Shown: positions 1 to 8,626, counted from the first letter of the stretch. The stretch: DNA of 17,078 nt from Entrophospora sp. SA101 (GCA_958430865.1 CAUDNR010004105.1:43566-60643); one strand, 5' to 3'. Numbers and translations are program-made. Notes: generated by a model from the letters alone, not told the origin.

Positions 1-1029
1 GAATCTGGGAAAATGTTTTACAAACTACAATTAAAGCCACCGATTTAACAACATCGGATGCAAAAATAACCCTTATACCTTATGTTCCACAAGCTGGTAA
101 TTACAAGGTCACAATTGCAACGCTCACATGTCTACCATTTGGTTGCGATAAAGCAGCATCAGTTGATATTACAATAACTGTAGCTCCAGGAGTATCTCAA
201 AATATCACCATTTCACAAAATACTCGATTCAGCAAAGAAGATTTAATTTATGAAGGATTCGTGCTTCAAACATCAAATAATTTTCAACCGACAGTAGAAA
301 TCACTTTATCTAAAACAACTCCTCCTGTAGGTGGAGGTGATGTACTGATAATTGCAGATTTTGTAAAATTTGTTAAAACTAATAATGGTGCCCCATTAAG
401 TAGTTTGCTTTTATATATTCCCCAATCTGATCAAAATCCTCAAGCCCTATGGGACGGTTTTAATGGTAACGTAGTCAAACTATTTACAATATTATAGATT
501 AATGATATCTATTATGATTGTTTTTATTATCATCATCATCATCATTAAAAATTTTTATATCTTCTTTATTCTAATAAATTAGGATTGTTGGCACCTAGAT
601 CTGTTGTTCATGATATAGTTGTTTTAGAACAATCATCGTTAGTTATAGGTGGATATTTCGATAATGCGGCATCCAATAACATTGTAAAATATGATGGTTC
701 AACATTTAATCCCCTTTCCAATAAAGGTCTTAATGGTCCGGTGCGTACAATTGAAAAAGTTGGCAATAGTTTATTAGTTGGTGGATTATTTAGCAATACG
801 TCTGACAATCAAATTATAGGTTTAAATAATTTGGCCAAATATGATCTTACTGAAAACAAATGGTCCAGTTTATCTGGTGGCGTTAATGGTGGAGTTGAGC
901 GAATTGCTCTGGTTAATCAAGATGGTAGTAGTAGACAAGTTCATGTAGCTGGTAAATTTAATACTTTAATATCACCAAATTCTCAAGTTAATGGAAATGT
1001 TACATTTGGTTATGCAATATGGGATGAAA
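1..1029 (+). pseudogene. RAX2: RAX2 middle fragment (polarity landmark protein), cut off on the right
   Basis: RAX2 is a large membrane-anchored fungal protein that marks sites of polarised growth, with beta-propeller-like repeats outside the cell. Reading is open from base 3 (IWENVLQTTIK...). It includes a segment like the second RAX2 domain: an ITLIPYVPQAGNYKV block, two cysteines in CLPFGC, VDITITV, and DLIYEGFV. An intron fits 466-582 (donor GTAACG, acceptor TTAG) and joins DGFN-G to LLAPRS in phase. The second exon has propeller-type strands LVIGGYFDNA, LLVGGLFSNT and VHVAGKFNT. Coding sense is lost after GYAIWDE near 1024-1029, where the sequence becomes the reverse complement of the RAX2 5' end and a stop follows at 1040. 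The fragment does not overlap in content with the minus-strand N-terminal part at 4454-5534, so both probably derive from one gene. Family assignment is from remembered motifs. The true left part lies outside the window. Confidence 0.75.
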
Positions 1030-1241
1030 GAAGCAGTTGAAACGTCATACGATTCTTTTTGACCTATAACATCATATTCAGATATACCGTCGTATTGTCC
1101 TGTTATTAGTAATTTTGAAGTAGCATCAAAATATACGCCAGGATTGTCTGCTAAAATAATAGTAAAAGAAAGTTGATATATTACTATAAAACATGTTAAT
1201 ATTATAAGGTTTGAATAATGTGGTATTAATATTAGTTTCAT
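1024..1241 (-). pseudogene. RAX2: RAX2 5' end, truncated copy
   Basis: This is the duplicated first part of RAX2. The ATG is at 1241 and the first 72-73 codons (MKLILIPHYSNLIILTCFIV...) match those starting at 5534. It includes the hydrophobic signal peptide of about 30 residues and the GQYDGISEYDVIGQKESYDV segment. After STASFI the frame leaves RAX2 and runs antisense through the plus-strand fragment, reaching a stop near 972. It cannot encode a working RAX2, but it keeps the full upstream region and could be transcribed towards the plus-strand fragment. Confidence 0.85.
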
Positions 1242-1490
1242 TTTTTTTAAAACATTGAATGAATGAATCTAAACTTCTAGAAATTAATGTAAATTATTAT
1301 TTATTATTAAATTAAAATAAATATTAAGATCTATATATATGTATTGAATTAAATAGAAATGTTTTTTATTTAATAAAAAAAAATATATCGTTCTTATTCT
1401 ATATAAAGTTCGAGCGAGGGAAAGGAGGTGATATTATTATGCAATGTAGTAAGTGAGGTGTAATTGTTATTATTATTGCTATATACAAAT

Positions 1491-1521
<31 letters not shown>

Positions 1522-2131
1522 TACACGAGTTGTAAAAACTCAGAAAACTCTAAAAAAAAATTTTATAGCGAAAAAAAAATTTTTTCGGTTTCATTTAATT
1601 AGTGATAAATTACCCAAAATAAATTATTATTATTAAAGTTTGATGATGTCACTTATTGTGTTAATTATCTAAATTATTTTAGCAGTGTGATAATACAGTA
1701 AACAATACAAATTCATTCATTTCTATAATTGCAAAGTTGATTATAGCTATAAACATTTTCTTTTTCTCAAGGCTTTTTTCCTTTCAATATTTATCCTCGG
1801 AGGAAGGATATTAATTTTCGGCTGATGTATACATGAAAAAGATGCAGGCAATTAATTATAACTGTTATATGAGGGTCCTATAATCCTAATACTAATACAT
1901 ATATGATCGACATATATTTTTCTATTTTAATCTTTATATATTTTTTTTCAATCAAAACCAATATATTCAACATAATAATTCAGTTTAATATCACTTAATT
2001 TGCCTTCTTTGAAAAATACTTAATAATGATGATATGGTATTATTGTTTTTGTATTGTATTATATTTATAATTATAGTACTTTTCATAATTGTAAAAAAAA
2101 AAATAATCTCATGCGCACATGCACACATATT
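1242..2131. other. Intergenic region between RAX2 5' end and COX23 3' end (copy A)
   Basis: No gene is supported here. It should hold the RAX2 promoter (minus strand) and the COX23 3' region. Visible features are a (TAA)n microsatellite, several A and T runs, and AT-rich single-copy sequence. The same stretch recurs at 5535-6424. Confidence 0.7.
1491..1522. repeat. (TAA)n microsatellite, copy A
   Basis: About ten TAA units in a row lie in the RAX2 upstream region. The array has the same length in the other copy at 5784-5815. Because such arrays change length fast, this argues that the duplication is very young or artificial. Confidence 0.9.
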
Positions 2132-2462
2132 TTAAATATTTCCTTCTCTGCGTAATACTTTTCTTTCTTCCAACTGTTTTGTTTTTTAAAAGAATTCAAA
2201 ATTGGGGGGGTTTAAATTATACACATTCAGATAGATTTAATTAAAGAACAAGTAATATTTTAATAATAACTATAATATTTACCCATCGTTTTTTACATTC
2301 ACGATACATTGAAAAATATTCCTGGCATTTGGTTCTATCGTAATTATTGACATCTAAGCATTTCAACGAAGCTGTGCTTTCCTTCTGACAAAATTCCATG
2401 AATTGTGAAGGTAATTTTTTTTTATAAGCTAAATGAATATTTTCTTCTTTTTGTGAATTCAT
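2132..2462 (-). CDS. COX23: COX23-like twin CX9C mitochondrial protein, copy A
   Basis: COX23 is a small protein of the mitochondrial intermembrane space needed for cytochrome c oxidase assembly, probably in copper handling. Two exons are supported. Exon 1 is 2462-2283, with donor GTAAAT directly after CKKRW. Exon 2 is 2173-2132, after acceptor AACAG, encoding LEERKVLRREGNI and a stop. The product is 73 aa. Cysteines at 25, 35, 46 and 56 form two CX9C pairs, separated by the family-typical stretch LDVNNYDRTK. An upstream in-frame ATG at 2486 would add MFLILRKN. I chose MNSQ because the eight added residues are not typical of the family and the AG at 2468-2467 could be a 5' UTR acceptor. Import would be through the Mia40 disulfide relay. 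The gene is repeated without visible change at 6425-6755. Confidence 0.85.
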
Positions 2463-2582
2463 ATTTTTCCTTAATATTAAAAACAAAAATTCAAAGTTTC
2501 ACACATCACTTAATATGACTCAGTAATTTCATTCAATAATGTGAAAAGTACTATGTACTATAAGAAGTAAGGATTTACAAGG

Positions 2583-2592
2583 CACGTGACGT
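2583..2592. promoter_or_regulatory. CACGTGACGT motif upstream of COX23 (copy A)
   Basis: The palindromic E-box core CACGTG overlaps TGACGT, a CRE half-site. It lies about 120 bp upstream of the COX23 start. In fungi CACGTG is bound by bHLH factors such as Cbf1, and TGACGT by bZIP factors. A role in COX23 expression is inference from position only. The twin site is at 6876-6885. Confidence 0.35.
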
Positions 2593-2851
2593 TGTTGATA
2601 AATTGGTTTATTTATGTTAGAGACCAATAATATTTTGTTATAAGAATTGCGTGCAACGTCGAAAACTTAAAAATAATGTCATTTGGCAATTCCAGACAAT
2701 TATAATGCTACGTTGTAAAACCTTGCACTAGTTAAAATGCAGTTTTTTAAAGAGAGAAATTTTTTGACACAAGATCTAATAGATCCATCAAGGATAAAGC
2801 CGTGTAACAGGGCAAAAATTGGTTATTTCCACCTTAAAAAACCATTTTTAA

Positions 2852-2994
2852 AATCTATTAAAACATTTATTTATATGGATGGCGGTTTTATTTTTACATG
2901 ATCTAGAGATCAAATAGGCGTTGATCCAAGTTGTTTTATAGATTAGATGTTTAATGAGTTAAGAATTGAAATTATATTTATTTATTTTTTATTA
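2852..2994 (+). repeat. Internal direct repeat r1 (copy A)
   Basis: From AATCTATTAAAACATTTATT to TTTTTATTA this segment matches 3323-3472 with scattered substitutions and a small insertion. Shared core blocks include GGATGGCGGTTTTATTTTTA and TAGATGTTTAATGA. A weaker third piece (TTTTATTTTTAGAGATCAGA, about 3040-3090) may belong to the same family. No inverted repeats or coding content were seen, so its origin is unknown. It recurs at 7145-7287. Confidence 0.8.
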
Positions 2995-3322
2995 AGAAAT
3001 TAATTTTTAATTGATTATTTATTTACAACTTCCATGCCATTTTATTTTTAGAGATCAGATGAGTGTCAATACAAGTTAATTCATCTCTATTGGTTGGGTA
3101 TATTGCTCAGATATAGAAGAAATAGACTCATAAGATGTAAAAAAGTCAACAAATCACAATTTTATTAAACAATCTTGTCGCATATTAACTATATATAATT
3201 TTTAAATATGACGTTAACAGAAATCCAAGCTTTCTTTTGAGTCTAAGATTATTAAATTCGGTAAGGTATTCAGAGAGTTACAGAAATATATAGGTAAAAC
3301 CCCATTTTTTGAAATTACATGG

Positions 3323-3472
3323 AATCTATTAAAACATTTATTTATACGGATGGCGGTTTTATTTTTACATGATTTAGAGATCAAATAGGTATTGATCAAA
3401 GTTGTTTAATATCAATAGAGTAGATGTTTAATGAATTAGGAATTGATATTATATTTATTTTATTTTTTATTA
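3323..3472 (+). repeat. Internal direct repeat r2 (copy A)
   Basis: This is the partner of 2852-2994, about 471 bp downstream in the same orientation and visibly diverged. The r1/r2 duplication is therefore older than the 3.4-kb duplication that carries both. It recurs at 7616-7765. Confidence 0.8.
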
Positions 3473-3482
3473 GGATCAATAG

Positions 3483-3644
3483 AGAATTATTGAAAATTTA
3501 AAAAAAAATGATTTTGGCTATATAACAAATATAACTTTATCTTTAAATGACATAGTCAAAGAAATTCAAACAAAACACTCAGTAACTAGATCGGTTTACT
3601 CAATAAGTCGGCCAAAATTTTCACCCATTTTTCTTAATATTTAA
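3483..3644 (+). pseudogene. Possible coding remnant with HTH-like segment (copy A)
   Basis: The open frame without a start reads RIIENLKKNDFGYITNITL then SLNDIVKEIQTKHSVT and RSVYSISR before ending at 3644. The LNDIVKEIQTKHSVT...SISR pattern resembles the second helix-turn-helix of Tc1-type transposases, but the resemblance is by eye only. It sits beside the hairpin at 3657-3700. It may be a scrap of a mobile element or a chance frame. The identical copy is at 7776-7937. Confidence 0.3.
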
Positions 3645-3656
3645 GTAATTTAATTC

Positions 3657-3700
3657 GATAAGTCGGTCATATGAGCTCACCCCCACATGACCGACTTATC
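3657..3700. repeat. Perfect 14-bp hairpin, possible MITE end (copy A)
   Basis: GATAAGTCGGTCAT at 3657-3670 is the exact reverse complement of 3687-3700, with a 16-base loop. A related AATAAGTCGGCC lies upstream at 3602-3613. The right arm can therefore also pair with that copy, making an inverted-repeat unit of about 100 bp. No clear target-site duplication was found. The same hairpin recurs at 7950-7993. Confidence 0.7.
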
Positions 3701-3908
3701 AAGTTTACATATGTATGTTAATTTTTATGTAATATATTACATATACAGTATATGATTTCCTCTTATTATCTGCGTCCTTATATAACTGAAACAAATGAGA
3801 ATTTTTTGTATCTAAATGTAAATGCAATATAAACTTTTGCAAAATTAGGCTTGTGGTTTTTTTTGCATGCATTGTGGTTGATTGTATAATATATACACCA
3901 AATAGTAT

Positions 3909-4068
3909 TATGCAAAGGTTGTGAAGAAAAAAAATAATAAATGTGGAAATGAAGAAATTGCTAGATTTCTTTACGAATGTAAACTAAATTATAAGTGGAG
4001 ACCATTTAACGAATTTATACTTGGCTAAAGATGATTTTATTTGGTTGATTGAGGATGAAATGAAGTGA
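3909..4068 (+). pseudogene. Frameshifted protein remnant, unknown family (copy A)
   Basis: Three frames join into one protein-like string. CKGCEEK comes from the frame of 3911, then CGNEEIARFLYECKLNYKW and RPFNEFIL from the frame of 3942. After a one-base shift at about 4023, AKDDFIWLIEDEMK follows and ends in TGA at 4066-4068. The amphipathic, charged composition and the continuity across the frame changes suggest a decayed gene end. The family is not recognised. Frame changes lie at an A-run and at GGCTAAAG. The identical remnant is at 8202-8361, frameshifts included. Confidence 0.4.
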
Positions 4069-4453
4069 ATATTGGGGATGTATATGATTGTGATGAATAA
4101 TTTTGGTTTTTGAATCTTAGATTTGAAAATCAATCCATTTTTATACTTCGTGCTACGTATGATTGTTGTTATTATTATTATATATATATATATTAAGAAA
4201 TTTACAACATGATAACATGCCAAAAGACGTATATATAACATTATTATTCAATCAAAATTTTTTTTGAATTTCTGAAATTTATACTATAGTTACATGACCT
4301 TCATGTCGATCTTCGGTGTAACGCTATGGCCTGGAATTTTCTACTAAAAAATTCAAAACTTGGCTTTAATTTATCTACAACTTGCTAGAAACTTCCAACA
4401 CATTATCTAAAGATGTACTACAATTTGAAAAAAAAAACAAAAAACAAACAAAC
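4069..4453. other. Non-coding region with orphan heat-shock elements and repeat junction
   Basis: The region carries copies of the HSP90 heat-shock elements (4334-4341 and 4388-4395) but no TATA box or HSP90 gene, because the repeat ends at 4432. From 4433 the sequence is RAX2 intron, read on the minus strand. Confidence 0.7.
4334..4395 (+). promoter_or_regulatory. Orphaned heat-shock elements (copy A)
   Basis: GAATTTTC (4334-4341) and GAAACTTC (4388-4395) are head-to-tail HSF half-site pairs, identical to those upstream of HSP90 at 8627-8634 and 8681-8688. Here they are severed from HSP90 and lie just downstream of the broken RAX2 5' half. Any activity at this place is inference. Confidence 0.5.
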
Positions 4454-5534
4454 CTAAACTTTTTTGTTCCTCTTCCTTGAAAATTAGTATTTTTCAAACC
4501 AATAAAAGTGGGACTTAACTTTACTGGATATTCAGCTCTCCAATAACCAGGAATATTATCTCTTAATAACCATATATTACCGGGGCCGTCTAAATCAGCA
4601 CTACATATTATTGCAGATGGATTACCAACTGTATAATCAACTGCATTATTACCACCAGAGATCTAAATCAGATCAAAAATAAATAAAACTATAGTTACAA
4701 ATATATACATTTTTAAAATTTTTTTAAAAAACCATATATGTATGCGTTTTATATACGCATATAAGATTAAATTACCGTAGCATTTCTCATATTTATGGGC
4801 TGTGAACCAGTAGACACACCGAATTGACCATCACCAGTAGCATCAAAGCTTCCACCAAAATATATAGTATTATTTTCCTTATTAGATGCAATCGTGTAAA
4901 CAGGGCCATTAAACCCTTTGAATGGTAGAGGCTGCCATATACCAGTTCCATTATTCCATATAGCCACACCGCTACCAAATTCAGTAGCATTGTAATTATT
5001 TTTAGTTGGGTTTACCGGAGCAGAAAACAAACCACCAACATAAACAATCGAATTTGATTTATCACAATACAATGAATGAACAGCCCCATCCAAACCATCC
5101 AATAACGAAAGAAAAGTATCAGTAGTAACATCATAACGGATTATGTTGTTTGTAGTTATACCGCCAATACTTGTAAAGTTACCGCCTATAAATACATCTA
5201 CATCTGCATTATCATTGTTATCAGAAGAACGTGGCAATATACATAATGCATTGATTGTTCCTTGTGTAGAAGTAGAACCAGCGAGTTTATATGTATTATT
5301 GTTTGCTAATTGTATAATGAAAGAAGCAGTTGAAACGTCATACGATTCTTTTTGACCTATAACATCATATTCAGATATACCGTCGTATTGTCCTGTTATT
5401 AGTAATTTTGAAGTAGCATCAAAATATACGCCAGGATTGTCTGCTAAAATAATAGTAAAAGAAAGTTGATATATTACTATAAAACATGTTAATATTATAA
5501 GGTTTGAATAATGTGGTATTAATATTAGTTTCAT
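4454..5534 (-). CDS. RAX2: RAX2 N-terminal part, partial
   Basis: This is the N-terminal 322 residues of a RAX2-like cortical polarity protein. Exon 1 is 5534-4776 (253 codons, donor GTAATT). Exon 2 is 4662-4454, opening after TTTAG and ending in phase 2 at donor GTTTGT. Residues 1 to about 31 are a signal peptide. Propeller-type strands VFIGGNFTSIGG, VYVGGLFSAP and IYFGGSFDATGDG follow. Many N-x-S/T sites fit a secreted ectodomain. Exon 2 ends in NTNFQGRGTKKF, which matches the block opening the second domain of fungal RAX2. No next exon follows: after 20 bases of intron the sequence turns at 4433 into the end of repeat copy A. Full-length family members have roughly 1,200 residues, so about three quarters is missing here. 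A later part lies inverted at 1-1029. Confidence 0.85.
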
Positions 5535-5783
5535 TTTTTTTAAAACATTGAATGAATGAATCTAAACTTCTAGAAATTAATGTAAATTATTATTTATTAT
5601 TAAATTAAAATAAATATTAAGATCTATATATATGTATTGAATTAAATAGAAATGTTTTTTATTTAATAAAAAAAAATATATCGTTCTTATTCTATATAAA
5701 GTTCGAGCGAGGGAAAGGAGGTGATATTATTATGCAATGTAGTAAGTGAGGTGTAATTGTTATTATTATTGCTATATACAAAT

Positions 5784-5814
<31 letters not shown>

Positions 5815-6424
5815 TACACGAGTTGTAAAAACTCAGAAAACTCTAAAAAAAAATTTTATAGCGAAAAAAAAATTTTTTCGGTTTCATTTAATTAGTGATA
5901 AATTACCCAAAATAAATTATTATTATTAAAGTTTGATGATGTCACTTATTGTGTTAATTATCTAAATTATTTTAGCAGTGTGATAATACAGTAAACAATA
6001 CAAATTCATTCATTTCTATAATTGCAAAGTTGATTATAGCTATAAACATTTTCTTTTTCTCAAGGCTTTTTTCCTTTCAATATTTATCCTCGGAGGAAGG
6101 ATATTAATTTTCGGCTGATGTATACATGAAAAAGATGCAGGCAATTAATTATAACTGTTATATGAGGGTCCTATAATCCTAATACTAATACATATATGAT
6201 CGACATATATTTTTCTATTTTAATCTTTATATATTTTTTTTCAATCAAAACCAATATATTCAACATAATAATTCAGTTTAATATCACTTAATTTGCCTTC
6301 TTTGAAAAATACTTAATAATGATGATATGGTATTATTGTTTTTGTATTGTATTATATTTATAATTATAGTACTTTTCATAATTGTAAAAAAAAAAATAAT
6401 CTCATGCGCACATGCACACATATT
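5535..6424. other. Intergenic region, RAX2 promoter side (copy B)
   Basis: This is the second copy of 1242-2131 and has the same content: the (TAA)n microsatellite at 5784-5815, homopolymer runs and no gene. It directly precedes the longer RAX2 5' part. Confidence 0.7.
5784..5815. repeat. (TAA)n microsatellite, copy B
   Basis: This is the same array, of equal length, as at 1491-1522. Confidence 0.9.
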
Positions 6425-6755
6425 TTAAATATTTCCTTCTCTGCGTAATACTTTTCTTTCTTCCAACTGTTTTGTTTTTTAAAAGAATTCAAAATTGGGG
6501 GGGTTTAAATTATACACATTCAGATAGATTTAATTAAAGAACAAGTAATATTTTAATAATAACTATAATATTTACCCATCGTTTTTTACATTCACGATAC
6601 ATTGAAAAATATTCCTGGCATTTGGTTCTATCGTAATTATTGACATCTAAGCATTTCAACGAAGCTGTGCTTTCCTTCTGACAAAATTCCATGAATTGTG
6701 AAGGTAATTTTTTTTTATAAGCTAAATGAATATTTTCTTCTTTTTGTGAATTCAT
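6425..6755 (-). CDS. COX23: COX23-like twin CX9C mitochondrial protein, copy B
   Basis: This is the second identical COX23 gene. Exon 1 is 6755-6576 and exon 2 is 6466-6425, with the same GTAAAT donor and AACAG acceptor. The product is again 73 aa with cysteines 25/35 and 46/56 in twin CX9C pairs, for a soluble intermembrane-space factor of cytochrome c oxidase assembly. It lies between the RAX2 5' end and the HSP90 promoter in what appears to be the parental arrangement, so this is probably the original copy. If the duplication is real the cell carries two equal doses of the gene. Confidence 0.87.
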
Positions 6756-6875
6756 ATTTTTCCTTAATATTAAAAACAAAAATTCAAAGTTTCACACATC
6801 ACTTAATATGACTCAGTAATTTCATTCAATAATGTGAAAAGTACTATGTACTATAAGAAGTAAGGATTTACAAGG

Positions 6876-6885
6876 CACGTGACGT
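6876..6885. promoter_or_regulatory. CACGTGACGT motif upstream of COX23 (copy B)
   Basis: This is the twin of the site at 2583-2592, about 120 bp upstream of the COX23 start. The E-box core overlaps a CRE half-site. Function is inferred from position. Confidence 0.35.
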
Positions 6886-7144
6886 TGTTGATAAATTGGT
6901 TTATTTATGTTAGAGACCAATAATATTTTGTTATAAGAATTGCGTGCAACGTCGAAAACTTAAAAATAATGTCATTTGGCAATTCCAGACAATTATAATG
7001 CTACGTTGTAAAACCTTGCACTAGTTAAAATGCAGTTTTTTAAAGAGAGAAATTTTTTGACACAAGATCTAATAGATCCATCAAGGATAAAGCCGTGTAA
7101 CAGGGCAAAAATTGGTTATTTCCACCTTAAAAAACCATTTTTAA

Positions 7145-7287
7145 AATCTATTAAAACATTTATTTATATGGATGGCGGTTTTATTTTTACATGATCTAGA
7201 GATCAAATAGGCGTTGATCCAAGTTGTTTTATAGATTAGATGTTTAATGAGTTAAGAATTGAAATTATATTTATTTATTTTTTATTA
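7145..7287 (+). repeat. Internal direct repeat r1 (copy B)
   Basis: This is the second copy of 2852-2994. It pairs with 7616-7765. Confidence 0.8.
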
Positions 7288-7615
7288 AGAAATTAATTTT
7301 TAATTGATTATTTATTTACAACTTCCATGCCATTTTATTTTTAGAGATCAGATGAGTGTCAATACAAGTTAATTCATCTCTATTGGTTGGGTATATTGCT
7401 CAGATATAGAAGAAATAGACTCATAAGATGTAAAAAAGTCAACAAATCACAATTTTATTAAACAATCTTGTCGCATATTAACTATATATAATTTTTAAAT
7501 ATGACGTTAACAGAAATCCAAGCTTTCTTTTGAGTCTAAGATTATTAAATTCGGTAAGGTATTCAGAGAGTTACAGAAATATATAGGTAAAACCCCATTT
7601 TTTGAAATTACATGG

Positions 7616-7765
7616 AATCTATTAAAACATTTATTTATACGGATGGCGGTTTTATTTTTACATGATTTAGAGATCAAATAGGTATTGATCAAAGTTGTTT
7701 AATATCAATAGAGTAGATGTTTAATGAATTAGGAATTGATATTATATTTATTTTATTTTTTATTA
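7616..7765 (+). repeat. Internal direct repeat r2 (copy B)
   Basis: This is the second copy of 3323-3472, diverged from r1 to the same degree. Confidence 0.8.
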
Positions 7766-7775
7766 GGATCAATAG

Positions 7776-7937
7776 AGAATTATTGAAAATTTAAAAAAAA
7801 ATGATTTTGGCTATATAACAAATATAACTTTATCTTTAAATGACATAGTCAAAGAAATTCAAACAAAACACTCAGTAACTAGATCGGTTTACTCAATAAG
7901 TCGGCCAAAATTTTCACCCATTTTTCTTAATATTTAA
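7776..7937 (+). pseudogene. Possible coding remnant with HTH-like segment (copy B)
   Basis: This is the identical twin of 3483-3644, with SLNDIVKEIQTKHSVT followed by SISR. It is tentatively a transposase scrap. Confidence 0.3.
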
Positions 7938-7949
7938 GTAATTTAATTC

Positions 7950-7993
7950 GATAAGTCGGTCATATGAGCTCACCCCCACATGACCGACTTATC
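7950..7993. repeat. Perfect 14-bp hairpin, possible MITE end (copy B)
   Basis: This is the twin of 3657-3700. The arms GATAAGTCGGTCAT and its reverse complement flank a 16-base loop. Confidence 0.7.
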
Positions 7994-8201
7994 AAGTTTA
8001 CATATGTATGTTAATTTTTATGTAATATATTACATATACAGTATATGATTTCCTCTTATTATCTGCGTCCTTATATAACTGAAACAAATGAGAATTTTTT
8101 GTATCTAAATGTAAATGCAATATAAACTTTTGCAAAATTAGGCTTGTGGTTTTTTTTGCATGCATTGTGGTTGATTGTATAATATATACACCAAATAGTA
8201 T

Positions 8202-8361
8202 TATGCAAAGGTTGTGAAGAAAAAAAATAATAAATGTGGAAATGAAGAAATTGCTAGATTTCTTTACGAATGTAAACTAAATTATAAGTGGAGACCATTT
8301 AACGAATTTATACTTGGCTAAAGATGATTTTATTTGGTTGATTGAGGATGAAATGAAGTGA
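8202..8361 (+). pseudogene. Frameshifted protein remnant, unknown family (copy B)
   Basis: This is the twin of 3909-4068 with the same frame breaks, so the decay predates the 3.4-kb duplication. Confidence 0.4.
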
Positions 8362-8626
8362 ATATTGGGGATGTATATGATTGTGATGAATAATTTTGGT
8401 TTTTGAATCTTAGATTTGAAAATCAATCCATTTTTATACTTCGTGCTACGTATGATTGTTGTTATTATTATTATATATATATATATTAAGAAATTTACAA
8501 CATGATAACATGCCAAAAGACGTATATATAACATTATTATTCAATCAAAATTTTTTTTGAATTTCTGAAATTTATACTATAGTTACATGACCTTCATGTC
8601 GATCTTCGGTGTAACGCTATGGCCTG

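Larger units (their letters stand above)
2487..3482. other. COX23 upstream region and non-coding sequence (copy A)
   Basis: No gene is supported. The region holds a CACGTGACGT site 121 bp upstream of the chosen COX23 start and two related segments of about 145 bp (2852-2994 and 3323-3472). A short 61-codon frame at 3214-3399 lies mostly within one repeat and looks accidental. The same stretch recurs at 6780-7775. Confidence 0.55.
1024..4432. repeat. 3.4-kb direct repeat, copy A
   Basis: This 3409-bp block is the same as 5317-8725 at an offset of exactly 4293. Both edges are sharp. At the left, g1023 differs from a5316 and everything from ATGAAAGAAGCAG onward agrees. At the right, agreement ends in a run of A after CAATTTG, where a4433 differs from t8726. 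Every line I compared was identical, including homopolymers such as the 11-A run near 2093, so no net insertion or deletion has accumulated. The unit contains the RAX2 5' end, COX23, coding scraps and the HSP90 heat-shock elements. It is either a very recent segmental duplication or an assembly artefact. Confidence 0.97.
6780..7775. other. COX23 upstream region and non-coding sequence (copy B)
   Basis: This is the second copy of 2487-3482. It holds the CACGTGACGT site at 6876-6885 and the internal repeats at 7145-7287 and 7616-7765. No gene was seen. Confidence 0.55.

Noticed and set aside
1424..1434. AAAGGAGGTGA resembling a bacterial ribosome binding site (also at 5717-5727)
   Set aside because: The window is eukaryotic, with spliced genes, and no suitable start codon and frame follow, so the match is chance.
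3214..3399. 61-codon minus-strand frame (and its twin at 7507-7692)
   Set aside because: It overlaps the internal repeat r2, lacks conserved features and looks like translated repeat DNA.
2852..3472. CRISPR-like spaced repeats
   Set aside because: There are only two diverged units of about 145 bp. No short regular repeats or spacers exist anywhere in the window.
3984..4241. 85-codon minus-strand frame rich in Ile, Tyr and Lys (twin at 8277-8534)
   Set aside because: Its composition is that of AT-rich microsatellite DNA. The opposite strand carries the more protein-like remnant at 3909-4068.
5143..5355. 70-codon plus-strand frame
   Set aside because: It is antisense to RAX2 exon 1, which has clear family motifs.
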